64,000 nt of DNA from Sporofaciens musculi (GTDB taxonomy: Bacteria; Bacillota; Clostridia; Lachnospirales; Lachnospiraceae), in contig NZ_WUQX01000001.1 of NCBI RefSeq assembly GCF_009830285.1, positions 1,302,501 through 1,366,500 of the forward strand, in the 5' to 3' direction. Made by a program: the position numbers and the translations under genes. A model generated the notes under the pieces. The model was not told where the DNA came from, did not search any database, and saw nothing but the letters and a program-made list of their open reading frames with translations. Every line of letters starts with the position of its first letter. The stretch's first letter is position 1. Shown here piece after piece: positions 44,813-53,775 of this stretch.

Positions 44813-46635
44813 GAGCGATTTCCTCGTTTCCTCATCTTGGCGTCCAGAATCTTCTTGCGGATTCTTAAGGACTTGGGAGTGACCTCCAGTAACTCGTCGG
44901 TGTCGATAAAGTCAAGAGCCTCCTCCAAGCTTAAGACCTTCGGTGGAGTCAGGCGGAGAGCTTCGTCCGCACTGGAGGAACGGGTGTTGGTCAAATGCTT
45001 GGTCTTACAGATATTGACTTCAATATCATCGGTTTTTGCGTTTTGTCCAATGACCATGCCGGAATATACCTTCTCTCCAGGTCCGATAAAGAGAATTCCG
45101 CGCTCCTGAGCGCCAAATAACCCGTAAGTGACGGATTCGCCTGTCTCAAAGGCAATCAATGAGCCGCTTTTCCGGTACTGGATGTCACCTTTATAGGGCG
45201 CATACCCTTCAAAGGCGGTATTCATGATTCCATTTCCCTTGGTGTCGGTCAGGAACTCTCCTCGATATCCTATTAAACCGCGGGCAGGAATCAGGAATTC
45301 AAGCCTGGTGTAGCCGCCGTTGGAGGTTCCCATGTTCTGAAGCTCGCCCTTGCGCTGGCTTAATTTTTCGATAACAGTTCCGGTAAATTCGTCGGGGACA
45401 TCAATATAAGCAATCTCCATTGGCTCAAGGAGTTTGCCGTTCTCGTCCTGTTTATACAGAACCTCAGCCTTGCTGACGGCAAATTCATAGCCTTCCCGCC
45501 GCATATTTTCAATTAATACAGATAAATGGAGCTCGCCTCGTCCAGATACCTTGAAGCTGTCCGTACTTTCGGATTCCTCCACCCTGAGGCTTACGTCCGT
45601 GTTCAGCTCTCTAAACAGACGGTCGCGTAAGTGGCGGGAGGTGACGTATTTCCCTTCCAATCCTGCAAATGGACTGTCGTTTACGATAAACTGCATGGCA
45701 ATCGTAGGCTCTGAGATTTTCTGGAAGGGGATTGCCGACGGATTTTCCGGTGAGCAGATGGTGTCTCCAATGGAGATGTCTGCAATTCCGGAGATTGCTA
45801 CGATGGAGCCGATGGAGGCTTCCTTTACATCTACTTTATTTAGTCCGTCGAATTCGTATAACTTACTGATTCGTACTTTTTCCTGGCGGTCCGGCTCGTG
45901 CTCGTTCACCACTACTGCATCCATTCCCACCTTAATGGTGCCGTTGTCTACTTTTCCGATTCCAATTCGGCCTACATATTCATTATAATCTATGGTGCTG
46001 ATTAACACCTGGGTATCGGCGTCAGGGTCCCCTTCAGGAGCCGGTATATAGTCAAGGATCGTCTCAAAGAGCGGCTGCATGTCCCGCTCCTCGTCCGTGA
46101 GGTCTAAGACCGCAACCCCTGCCTTGGCAGACGCATAGACAAAGGGGCAGTCAAGCTGCTCGTCGGAGGCGTCCAGATCCATGAATAATTCCAGCACTTC
46201 ATCGATGACCTCATCGGGCCTTGCCTCAGGACGGTCAATCTTGTTGATACAAACAATTACAGGAAGGCTTAACTCCAGCGCTTTTCGTAAGACGAATTTC
46301 GTCTGGGGCATAGCGCCCTCGAAAGCGTCAACCACAAGAACCACTCCGTTGACCATCTTGAGCACGCGCTCTACCTCTCCGCCGAAGTCTGCATGTCCCG
46401 GCGTATCAATGATATTAATCTTGGTTCCCTTATAATAGACGGCAGTATTTTTGGACAGGATTGTGATTCCCCGTTCCCGCTCAATATCGTTGGAATCCAT
46501 GACCCGTTCCTCCACGGCCTGATTTTCACGGAACACTCCGCTTTGCTTTAACAGTTCATCCACCAGGGTTGTCTTACCATGGTCTACATGTGCGATAATC
46601 GCAATATTTCTTACATCTTCACGTTTTGTTTTCAT
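44809..46635 (-). CDS. typA: Ribosome-associated GTPase TypA/BipA
   Basis: The 608-residue protein has the complete G motifs AHVDHGKT, DTPGHADF and NKIDRP, followed by the EF-G-like domains and the BipA-specific C-terminus (NIRKK-type end LRIRKKILD). It assists ribosome assembly and stress or cold adaptation. The ATG at 46635 matches the family start (MKTKREDVRNIAI); an upstream TTG would add unrelated acidic residues. Promoter at 46682-46709. Confidence 0.96.
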   Translation of the reverse strand: MKTKREDVRNIAIIAHVDHGKTTLVDELLKQSGVFRENQAVEERVMDSNDIERERGITILSKNTAVYYKGTKINIIDTPGHADFGGEVERVLKMVNGVVLVVDAFEGAMPQTKFVLRKALELSLPVIVCINKIDRPEARPDEVIDEVLELFMDLDASDEQLDCPFVYASAKAGVAVLDLTDEERDMQPLFETILDYIPAPEGDPDADTQVLISTIDYNEYVGRIGIGKVDNGTIKVGMDAVVVNEHEPDRQEKVRISKLYEFDGLNKVDVKEASIGSIVAISGIADISIGDTICSPENPSAIPFQKISEPTIAMQFIVNDSPFAGLEGKYVTSRHLRDRLFRELNTDVSLRVEESESTDSFKVSGRGELHLSVLIENMRREGYEFAVSKAEVLYKQDENGKLLEPMEIAYIDVPDEFTGTVIEKLSQRKGELQNMGTSNGGYTRLEFLIPARGLIGYRGEFLTDTKGNGIMNTAFEGYAPYKGDIQYRKSGSLIAFETGESVTYGLFGAQERGILFIGPGEKVYSGMVIGQNAKTDDIEVNICKTKHLTNTRSSSADEALRLTPPKVLSLEEALDFIDTDELLEVTPKSLRIRKKILDAKMRKRGNRS

Positions 46636-46681
46636 ATTATTATCATCATCCTTTTCTATGCGCAACTAAAACTCACACGTT

Positions 46682-46709
46682 AGTTTACCATATTTTTAAA
46701 AATTTACAA
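46682..46709 (-). promoter_or_regulatory. Promoter of typA
   Basis: On the minus strand, TTGTAA (46709-46704), 16-bp spacer, TAAACT (46687-46682). Confidence 0.5.
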
Positions 46710-46825
46710 GTATTTTGGTTCTAAAATAGAAATGAGCGTCATAGAATAGGTATTGACCCCGCGATAATGGGCGGGAATGCTTGACAACTCAAAATACGAT
46801 TCGGAGGAAGGGAGATTGTAGAATT

Positions 46826-47455
46826 ATGTCAGATAAGATTATTGAAAACAACCAGGTAACCATTATGGGAGAGATTGCGTCGCCGTTTCTTTTCAGCCAT
46901 GAGGTCTACGGAGAAGGCTTCTACATGGTAGATGTGCATGTGAAGCGTCTGAGTAACTCGGAGGATAATATCCCTCTGATGATATCGGAGAGGCTGATTG
47001 ACGTGACACAGGATTACACGGGCGAGTTCATCATGGTGAACGGACAGTTCAGGTCCTACAACCGGCATGATGAGCAGAAGAACCGTCTGGTGCTGTCGGT
47101 GTTTGTAAGAGAGGTATCTTTTATTGAGGAGGAGCTTGACGGGGCCAAGACAAACAACATTTTTCTGGATGGTTACATATGTAAGATGCCGGTTTACAGA
47201 AAGACGCCTCTTGGCAGAGAGATTGCAGATCTTCTGCTTGCCGTAAACAGGCCGTACGGGAAGTCGGACTACATACCATGTATCTGTTGGGGAAGGAACG
47301 CCAGATTTGCGTCGGGGTTTGAGGTTGGCGAGCATGTCCAGATTATCGGGAGGATTCAGAGCAGGGAATATATAAAGAAGCTGACGGAGACGGAGACAGA
47401 AAAAAGGGTGGCCTATGAGGTATCGGTCAGCAAATTGGAATGTCTGGAGGATTAG
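46826..47455 (+). CDS. OB-fold single-stranded DNA-binding protein
   Basis: The 209-residue protein starts MSDKIIENNQ at 46826, behind AAGGGAG. Two OB-like segments are visible: NQVTIMGEIASPFLFSHEV with YMVDVHVKRLS, and IFLDGYICKMPVYRKTP followed by IPCICWGRNARFASGFEVGEHVQIIGRIQSR-type strands. The second is close to the SSB pattern (GR-NA-AS, GD-V-GR). This clostridial duplicated form is distinct from the housekeeping Ssb; its role is unknown. A single-gene unit before dapA. Confidence 0.7.
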   Translation: MSDKIIENNQVTIMGEIASPFLFSHEVYGEGFYMVDVHVKRLSNSEDNIPLMISERLIDVTQDYTGEFIMVNGQFRSYNRHDEQKNRLVLSVFVREVSFIEEELDGAKTNNIFLDGYICKMPVYRKTPLGREIADLLLAVNRPYGKSDYIPCICWGRNARFASGFEVGEHVQIIGRIQSREYIKKLTETETEKRVAYEVSVSKLECLED

Positions 47456-47465
47456 AGAACTTTCA

Positions 47466-47494
47466 TTGACATCATATTTGATTAATGATAGAAT
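47466..47494 (+). promoter_or_regulatory. Promoter of dapA-dapB
   Basis: TTGACA (47466-47471), 17-bp spacer, TAGAAT (47489-47494), 37 bp before the start. No lysine riboswitch fits in this short gap. Confidence 0.8.
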
Positions 47495-47531
47495 TTTTAT
47501 AAAATGAATATGAATGTCAGGAGGATTACGA

Positions 47532-48422
47532 ATGGCTATTTTTACAGGAGCCGGAGTGGCGATTGTCACACCATTTAACGAAGACGAGAGTATTAATTAT
47601 GATAGACTGGACGAATTAATCGATTTCCATTGTGAGAACGGGACGGACAGTATTATCATTTGCGGCACGACGGGGGAATCTGCCACGATGACGGAGGAGG
47701 AACATCTGGAGTGTGTGAAGTTCACCATTGAGCGTGCCAAGGGACGGATTCCGGTGATTGCCGGAACAGGTTCAAACTGCACCAGAACGGCGGTTGATAT
47801 GTCTAGGGAGGCAGCGCAGTACGGGGCGGACGGGCTTTTGGTGGTGACGCCCTACTATAACAAGGCAACCCAGGCGGGGCTTATGGCCCACTATAAGGCG
47901 GTTGCTAAGGAGGCAAAGGCACCCATTATCATGTATAGCGTGGCAAGCCGTACGGGATGTAATATTGAGCCGGCGACGGTGGCGGCCCTTTTCAGGGATG
48001 TGGACAATATTGTGGGCGTGAAAGAAGCTTCCGGTAATATTTCACAGGTTGCGAAGATTATGACGCTGACAGAGGGAAGGATAGATTTATATTCGGGAAA
48101 TGACGACCAGATTGTTCCAATACTTTCTCTTGGCGGCAAGGGTGTAATCTCTGTGTTGTCTAATGTGGCGCCAAAGGAGACTCATGATATGTGCGCTAAG
48201 TTCTTTGCAGGAGACGTTAAGGAGAGCGCCAGGCTTCAGCTTCAGGCAATTCCGCTGGTAGAGCAGTTGTTCAGTGAAGTGAACCCGATTCCAGTAAAGA
48301 AGGCGATGCAGTTAATGGGTATGGACTGCGGCGGTCTTCGTATGCCGCTTACAGAGCTTACGAAAGGCCATGAGGAGACCCTCAAAGCAGCCATGAAAGA
48401 ATTTGGAATTAAACTTAAATAG
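47532..48422 (+). CDS. dapA: 4-Hydroxy-tetrahydrodipicolinate synthase
   Basis: The 296-residue TIM-barrel aldolase condenses pyruvate with aspartate semialdehyde, the first lysine/diaminopimelate-specific step. Motifs: GTTGES (pyruvate carboxylate site), VTPYYNKATQ with the catalytic Tyr, and VGVKEASGN with the Schiff-base Lys. The ATG at 47532 is chosen for its AGGAGG site. dapB follows 41 bp later. Confidence 0.97.
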   Translation: MAIFTGAGVAIVTPFNEDESINYDRLDELIDFHCENGTDSIIICGTTGESATMTEEEHLECVKFTIERAKGRIPVIAGTGSNCTRTAVDMSREAAQYGADGLLVVTPYYNKATQAGLMAHYKAVAKEAKAPIIMYSVASRTGCNIEPATVAALFRDVDNIVGVKEASGNISQVAKIMTLTEGRIDLYSGNDDQIVPILSLGGKGVISVLSNVAPKETHDMCAKFFAGDVKESARLQLQAIPLVEQLFSEVNPIPVKKAMQLMGMDCGGLRMPLTELTKGHEETLKAAMKEFGIKLK

Positions 48423-48463
48423 GACATTTGTGTGGAAATACCTTATAATCAGGAGGACAAAAG

Positions 48464-49222
48464 ATGGTACGTGCAATCATGCATGGATGTAACGGCAAGA
48501 TGGGGCAGGTAATCACTGGCCTTATCAAAGCCGATGAGGGGATAGAATTAGTAGCGGGAATTGACACCTATACAGGGATAGACAATGATTATCCGGTGTT
48601 TGAGCGTATAGACCAGTGCGATGTGAAGGCAGATGTCATCATCGATTTCTCTAATGCAAAAGCGGTGGACGACCTGCTTGACTACTGCACAGACAGGAAT
48701 GTTCCGGTGGTGCTATGTACCACGGGGCTTTCTAAGGAGCAGCTTGGGAAGGTGAAGAAAGCGTCCGAAAAGACGGCGGTGCTGAAATCTGCCAACATGT
48801 CTCTTGGAGTCAATCTTCTTATGAAATTGCTTCGGGATGCCGCAAAGATCCTTGGACCGGCAGGCTTCGATATTGAGCTGGTGGAGAGGCATCACAATCA
48901 GAAGGTGGACGCGCCCAGCGGGACAGCCCTTGCGCTGGCGGATTCCATCAATGAAGCCATGGACCATACTTACGAGTATGTATATGACAGAAGCCAGGTG
49001 CGCAGGAAGCGCGACCAGAAGGAGATTGGCATCTTTGCGGTTCGGGGAGGAACCATTGTGGGAGATCATGAGGTGATTTTTGCCGGCGCGGATGAGGTAA
49101 TCGAATTCAGACACACGGCTTATTCCAAGACAGTGTTTGGCAAGGGAGCCGTGGAGGCGGCCAAGTTTCTTGCCGGAAAGCCGGCGGGGGCTTACGATAT
49201 GTCGGACGTCATCCGGTTTTAA
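48464..49222 (+). CDS. dapB: 4-Hydroxy-tetrahydrodipicolinate reductase
   Basis: The 252-residue protein has the dinucleotide loop MHGCNGKMGQVI, the cofactor-side segment DVIIDFSNAKAV, and the catalytic signature ELVERHHNQKVDAPSGTAL. It reduces the DapA product with NAD(P)H. ATG at 48464 behind AGGAGG. Together with dapA it forms a small operon for lysine and cell-wall diaminopimelate. Confidence 0.97.
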   Translation: MVRAIMHGCNGKMGQVITGLIKADEGIELVAGIDTYTGIDNDYPVFERIDQCDVKADVIIDFSNAKAVDDLLDYCTDRNVPVVLCTTGLSKEQLGKVKKASEKTAVLKSANMSLGVNLLMKLLRDAAKILGPAGFDIELVERHHNQKVDAPSGTALALADSINEAMDHTYEYVYDRSQVRRKRDQKEIGIFAVRGGTIVGDHEVIFAGADEVIEFRHTAYSKTVFGKGAVEAAKFLAGKPAGAYDMSDVIRF

Positions 49223-49244
49223 TTTTAACAGACGAGGCCCGTCT

Positions 49245-49285
49245 GACCCCAGGGGATATCCAAAGGGTATCCCGTAATTATGCAT
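49245..49285 (+). repeat. Dispersed structured repeat, copy D (divergent, truncated)
   Basis: It shares the CCAAAGGG ... CCCGTAATTATGCAT core with the copies at 12899 and 15259 but lacks the second hairpin. It lies 22 bp after the dapB stop and before fbp. This is the weakest of the four copies. Confidence 0.3.
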
Positions 49286-49330
49286 AGTATACAGAAGAAA
49301 AATATATTTATTTACATTGGGAGGATAATC

Positions 49331-51283
49331 ATGAAAGATTTGGAGGAACGTTATCTGGAACGACTTTCTCAATTATATCCGACCATCGCAATGGCATCGA
49401 CGGAGATTATTAATCTTCAGGCCATCCTGAACCTTCCGAAAGGAACCGAGCATTTCCTAACGGATATCCACGGGGAATATGAGGCATTTTCCCATGTGCT
49501 TAAGAATGGCTCAGGAGCAGTACGCCGCAAAGTCGATGACGTCTTCGGGAATACTATGGGTAGCAGGACCAAACAGGCTCTTGCTACTCTTATTTATTAT
49601 CCGAAAGAGAAGATGGACAGGATTAAGCGGGAAGAAGACAACATGGAGGATTGGTACAAGATTACTCTGTACCGTTTAATTGAGATCAGCAAGCGGGCGG
49701 CCAGCAAATACACTCGCTCTAAGGTGAGGAAATCACTGCCGGAGGATTTTGCCTATGTGATTGAGGAGTTGATTACAGAGAAGGCGGATATTATGGATAA
49801 AGGCTCGTACTATAATTCCATCGTGAGTACGATTATCAGAATCGGAAAGGCGGAGAAGTTTATCATTGCCTTGAGCGAGCTGATTCAGAGATTAACGGTG
49901 GATCATCTCCATATTGTGGGGGATATCTATGACAGAGGGCCAGGGCCTCATATTATTATGGATAAATTAATGAAGTACCATTCTGTGGATATACAGTGGG
50001 GAAACCATGACGTGCTGTGGATGGGGGCTGCGGCAGGCCAGAGGGGATGTATCGCCAATGTAATTCGTATCTGTGCAAGATACGGCAACCTGGATATCTT
50101 AGAGGAGGGGTATGGAATTAATCTTCTTCCGCTGGCAACATTTGCTTTGAATACCTATAAGGATGATCCCTGCAAATGCTTCCAGCTTAAGGGAGATTCC
50201 GGCCACGGCAAGAATGAGATGCTGATGGATATCAAGATGCATAAGGCGATTTCTGTGATTCAGTTCAAGGTGGAGGGGCAGATTATTCAGAAGAACCCAG
50301 GCTTTAAGATGGAGGATCGGAATCTTTTGCACCATGTTGACTATGAGAAGGGTACGATTGAGATTGACGGAAAAACCTACGAGATGCTGGATAAGAATTT
50401 CCCCACGATTGATCCGAAGAATCCCTATGGATTGACAAAGGAAGAAGAAGACATTATGGAACGGCTTGAGCAGGCGTTTCTAAACTGCGAGAAATTGCAG
50501 CGGCATATGCGTTTCCTGTTAAATAAAGGCGCGTTGTACAAGGTGTATAACAATAACCTGCTCTATCATGGGTGTGTTCCGTTAAACGAGGACGGAAGCT
50601 TAAAGACCGTGAGCGTTTATGGAAAGTCATATCAGGGAAAGAGCCTGTATGAGATTCTGGAGAGTTATGTGAGAAAGGGTTTCCACGCTCTTGACGAAGA
50701 AGAACGGGAGAGGGGCAGGGATATGATGTGGTATATCTGGCTCAGCGAGGGCTCTCCGCTGTTTGGAAAGGATAAGATGGCCACGTTTGAGAGATATTTC
50801 CTTGCGGAGAAGGAGACTCACAAGGAGAAGAAGAATCCCTATTACAGTCTTTTGGAGGAGGAGGAAGTGGTGAACGGAATCCTTAGGGAATTCGGACTGC
50901 CTTCAGAGGGAACCCATATCGTCAACGGCCATGTTCCGGTCAAGAGTAAGAACGGGGAGAATCCGGTGAAATGTGGCGGCAAGGTTATGGTTATTGACGG
51001 CGGATTCTCCAAGGCGTACCAGAAGGAGACGGGGATTGCAGGGTACACCCTTATCTCTAATTCCTATGGCTTGATTCTGGTTGCCCATGAGCCTTTTGAG
51101 TCTACGGAGGCGGCTATTGAGAAGGAGAGCGATATTCATTCAGACAGTGTAATCGTGAATCGGGTGCTGGAGAGAAAGCTTGTTGGCGACACGGATGTAG
51201 GACGGGACTTAAGAGAGCAGATTGCAGATCTGGAGGTACTTCTTCGGGCGTATCGAAGCGGGCGGATTGCGGAGAAGGTATGA
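49331..51283 (+). CDS. fbp: Fructose-1,6-bisphosphatase, class III
   Basis: The 650-residue enzyme is the Firmicutes class III type, with metallophosphatase motifs TDIHGEYEAF, GDIYDRGPGPHIIM and WGNHDVLWMGAA, and later NGHVPVK and DGGFSKAYQ. It hydrolyses fructose-1,6-bisphosphate in gluconeogenesis. The ATG at 49331 follows GGGAGGATAATC; the frame is open 51 bp upstream but without a site. Its 3' end runs into a 14-bp hairpin (51290-51320). Confidence 0.97.
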   Translation: MKDLEERYLERLSQLYPTIAMASTEIINLQAILNLPKGTEHFLTDIHGEYEAFSHVLKNGSGAVRRKVDDVFGNTMGSRTKQALATLIYYPKEKMDRIKREEDNMEDWYKITLYRLIEISKRAASKYTRSKVRKSLPEDFAYVIEELITEKADIMDKGSYYNSIVSTIIRIGKAEKFIIALSELIQRLTVDHLHIVGDIYDRGPGPHIIMDKLMKYHSVDIQWGNHDVLWMGAAAGQRGCIANVIRICARYGNLDILEEGYGINLLPLATFALNTYKDDPCKCFQLKGDSGHGKNEMLMDIKMHKAISVIQFKVEGQIIQKNPGFKMEDRNLLHHVDYEKGTIEIDGKTYEMLDKNFPTIDPKNPYGLTKEEEDIMERLEQAFLNCEKLQRHMRFLLNKGALYKVYNNNLLYHGCVPLNEDGSLKTVSVYGKSYQGKSLYEILESYVRKGFHALDEEERERGRDMMWYIWLSEGSPLFGKDKMATFERYFLAEKETHKEKKNPYYSLLEEEEVVNGILREFGLPSEGTHIVNGHVPVKSKNGENPVKCGGKVMVIDGGFSKAYQKETGIAGYTLISNSYGLILVAHEPFESTEAAIEKESDIHSDSVIVNRVLERKLVGDTDVGRDLREQIADLEVLLRAYRSGRIAEKV

Positions 51284-51289
51284 TAGAGT

Positions 51290-51320
51290 TAGAGGCTGTG
51301 GTATTATACCACAGCCTCTA
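51290..51320. terminator. Perfect 14-bp hairpin at the convergent fbp / AAA gene ends
   Basis: TAGAGGCTGTGGTA, TTA loop, TACCACAGCCTCTA. The loop is the TAA stop codon of the leftward AAA gene. No T-run follows on the plus strand, so termination efficiency is uncertain. Confidence 0.6.
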
Positions 51321-52554
51321 GGATTGTCTTATTGTCGGCTACAATCTGATGCTCGTCAGCAACAAACTGGCTCTTGTCCTTCTGGGATGCCGTATAAATA
51401 TCCATGCGCTGCAGCTTCGCACCGGACAGGTACAGATTATAAAGGCGTGTCTCAAAGATGCGGTTGGATATCTCCACCGTTCCCTGGTTGTTTCTGATAA
51501 ATCCAAACATGGAGGCAATGTCAAAAGCAGGTTCATCCCCGTTGTAGGATATGGCAGAGCCTGTGAATAGTAGATTTTCAAGCAGAGTGTTCAATTCGGG
51601 ATAATCATTAAGCTTCCCAATCAAAGAGTCAAATAGTGTGTTGTTCTCTGACAGCAGTATGCGTTCTGCCTCAAAAAAGCCGTCTTTTGTCCAGGGCGAT
51701 TTTGTGCGGAAGCGCTCTAATTGGCTCACATCTTCGTCTATAAGCTTACATAATGCAGACACCAGATAAGGATAGCCGGAGGTGTAGTCAAAAATCAGCC
51801 CTGCCATGTCGTCAGGGTTCATTCCAGTATGCTGGTCAGCTTTGTATGCCCTTAACATTCCTGCTATATCATTTTTGGAGAAACTCATCTCTACTTTGAA
51901 CCGTGTGGCAATATTCCAAGGGCTGTTCGTTTTGTGTGCCTCATCCGGACGAAGTTTTCGTTTCATGTTTTTAATGTCACAGACGCCGGCAAGGATTACG
52001 GAATGGAACGTGGGCGTACCAAGGGTATCCCTCTCCAGATAATAATTCCTTAGCTGTGCCAGGAAATCCAGAAATACCTGGTTGTCTGCGGCGCTGTCCA
52101 CTTCGTCGATCATTAAGACGACGGGTTTTGGAGACATTTGGCAAATCCTGACCATATGTTGAAAAAGCTCAAATAATGAAAAATCCTTTCTATCCTCCGA
52201 GACTTCTGTATTTAATAGGGACAAGGTATCATGTAATTCCTCCGTTATTTCTGTATTCTGTCGTAAGATACGGTGCAAAAAATACTGTGCGAAGGATATG
52301 GAGAATATGTGGCCGTCTGCAAATTTCGCTGTGTCTAAGGCCTGAAAATCCAGGCTTATCACCAGGTAATCATCTAAAAGTAACTTGGTCAGAGCATGTA
52401 ATGTGGTGGTCTTGCCATACTGTCTCGCCCTGTTTATGGTAAAATATGCGCCCTGTTTAACTAATTCCTGTATCTGACTGAGTTGTCTGCTGATATCGAC
52501 CATATAGTGTTTAGTCGGGACGCACACACCCGTTACATTGAATATTTTCTGCAT
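51304..52554 (-). CDS. AAA-like ATPase of unknown function
   Basis: The 416-residue protein has the P-loop FTINRARQYGKTTTL (loop RQYGKT, about 35-45) and a Walker B strand VVLMIDEVDSA. These are the marks of the AAA-like family that pairs with DUF1703-type nuclease tails in many anaerobes. Here the C-terminal nuclease part is not evident. The ATG at 52554 is chosen because GGAAAGGAG lies before it and the family starts MQKxFNxTG. Single gene; such proteins are often variable between strains. The substrate is unknown. Confidence 0.7.
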   Translation of the reverse strand: MQKIFNVTGVCVPTKHYMVDISRQLSQIQELVKQGAYFTINRARQYGKTTTLHALTKLLLDDYLVISLDFQALDTAKFADGHIFSISFAQYFLHRILRQNTEITEELHDTLSLLNTEVSEDRKDFSLFELFQHMVRICQMSPKPVVLMIDEVDSAADNQVFLDFLAQLRNYYLERDTLGTPTFHSVILAGVCDIKNMKRKLRPDEAHKTNSPWNIATRFKVEMSFSKNDIAGMLRAYKADQHTGMNPDDMAGLIFDYTSGYPYLVSALCKLIDEDVSQLERFRTKSPWTKDGFFEAERILLSENNTLFDSLIGKLNDYPELNTLLENLLFTGSAISYNGDEPAFDIASMFGFIRNNQGTVEISNRIFETRLYNLYLSGAKLQRMDIYTASQKDKSQFVADEHQIVADNKTILEAVV

Positions 52555-52683
52555 TTTTTCGGACTCCTTTCCATATACTTTTGGCACGCTGTAAGGTACG
52601 AAAATCATAGCATATAAACAGAACCCTTTCAAGGACAGCGTCATAATATTTTGTAAAAAACTACCAGTATACTATTTCCTTTT

Positions 52684-52712
52684 TTGCAGATATTACTGGT
52701 AACAAGTATTAC
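52684..52712 (+). promoter_or_regulatory. Possible promoter of the lipoprotein gene
   Basis: TTGCAG (52684-52689), 17-bp spacer, TATTAC (52707-52712). It overlaps an ACCAGTA / TACTGGT inverted repeat. Confidence 0.35.
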
Positions 52713-52751
52713 TTGATTATAGATAAAGATACATGAAAGGGAGAATTAGAC

Positions 52752-53102
52752 ATGAAACAGTTAAAGAAAATGGTACTGATCCTTATGTGTACAGGCGCAA
52801 TGCTTGGCATGACTGCCTGCGGCAGCGACGGTAACGCTGATGACAATGCAGCTAATAACAATGCGGCAGACGACGGTAACACCAACAATAACAACAATGG
52901 CAGCACCAACAATGGTAATACCAACGGCGCTACCGATGGTACGGACCGTGACCGTAACGACGGCGACAATATAGCCGATGAGATTGGCGATGATGTCCGT
53001 GACGGTATGGATGATGTGGGAGACGCCTTGGATGGAAATGATGACAATAACAACGTGGATAACAACGACGACGGCGTCAATGATGACAAGGTAAGAGATT
53101 AG
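52752..53102 (+). CDS. Small low-complexity lipoprotein
   Basis: The 116-residue product has a lysine-rich start, a hydrophobic signal (MVLILMCTGAMLGM) and a lipobox-like MTAC with the modified Cys at 23. The mature part is almost only N, D, G, A and T (Asn/Asp-rich, strongly acidic), with no fold expected. It is probably a surface-anchored spacer-like or metal-attracting peptide. ATG at 52752 behind AAGGGAG. The function is unknown. Confidence 0.65.
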   Translation: MKQLKKMVLILMCTGAMLGMTACGSDGNADDNAANNNAADDGNTNNNNNGSTNNGNTNGATDGTDRDRNDGDNIADEIGDDVRDGMDDVGDALDGNDDNNNVDNNDDGVNDDKVRD

Positions 53103-53121
53103 AGATAATTTTAGGAATGAT

Positions 53122-53163
53122 GGGCTGCTTTTTCTGGTTGATTCTGGATGAGCAGCTCTTTTC
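53122..53163 (+). terminator. Terminator of the lipoprotein gene
   Basis: GGGCTGCT (53122-53129) pairs with AGCAGCTC (53151-53158), followed by TTTTCT. Confidence 0.7.
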
Positions 53164-53266
53164 TGTGATGTTTAAGAAGATATTAGAATAAGGCTTTACA
53201 CCAAATTTACTTATTGATATAATAAAAATATCATAATAAACGGCGCTTTAAAAGTGAGGTGAGAAT

Positions 53267-53458
53267 ATGCCAAGTATATCCGACATTGTAAAAGATTCCG
53301 TAGTTGAATTTTCAAGGTTACAAAATTGGATGGTATCAGCAAAAGAAAACAGTGACATGGACACGTATAAAATGATGCTTGACCGTTACAAGGAATTAAA
53401 GGTGATCCTCACTGTTGCTGGTGTCAATCTGCAGGAAATTGACAAAATAAAAGAGTAG
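53267..53458 (+). CDS. Small protein of 63 residues, unknown function
   Basis: ATG at 53267 with GAGGTGAG before it. The protein is helical and charged (SISDIVKDSVVEFSRLQNW ... YKMMLDRYKELKVILTVAG) with no cysteines or signal. The good ribosome site and a following terminator (53464-53513) support a real gene. Nothing identifies its role. Confidence 0.55.
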   Translation: MPSISDIVKDSVVEFSRLQNWMVSAKENSDMDTYKMMLDRYKELKVILTVAGVNLQEIDKIKE

Positions 53459-53463
53459 TCAGC

Positions 53464-53513
53464 AAAAAGGTGTAAAGTCCATTGAATATCAAAGGCTTTG
53501 CATCTTTTTATTT
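53464..53513 (+). terminator. Terminator of the 63-residue gene
   Basis: AAAAAGGTGTAAAGTCC pairs, with G-U pairs and one bulge, with GGCTTTGCATCTTTTT; a T-rich tail follows. Confidence 0.65.
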
Positions 53514-53621
53514 AAGCCGTGATGATGGAGTTTCCTTCAGAACTCGACCAGAATATATGTTTTTCGTCAAATTGGATAAAAGAAGGGAAATATATTGTTA
53601 AAATTTCTACAAGCAAAATGC

Positions 53622-53650
53622 TTGTTAATTTATTATCAATGTGTTATGAT
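53622..53650 (+). promoter_or_regulatory. Promoter of ldh
   Basis: TTGTTA (53622-53627), 17-bp spacer ending in an extended TGT, TATGAT (53645-53650). It leaves a 5' leader of about 120 bp. Confidence 0.55.
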
Positions 53651-53775
53651 GATTTCAGACGGCGGCAGGAAACGACAATTTACACAGATGTTCTGACGCC
53701 AGGCGTACTGGCATAAGCTAGAGAGAACCAGTATTCCAGAATCAGTAGAAAATGCATAGAGAAGGAGAAGAAAAC

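Noticed and set aside
47456..47531. Lysine riboswitch before dapA
   Set aside because: The gap between promoter and start codon is too short to hold one.
53519..53716. Open frame of 65 codons before ldh
   Set aside because: It contains the likely ldh promoter, lacks a good ribosome site and shows no recognisable protein pattern.
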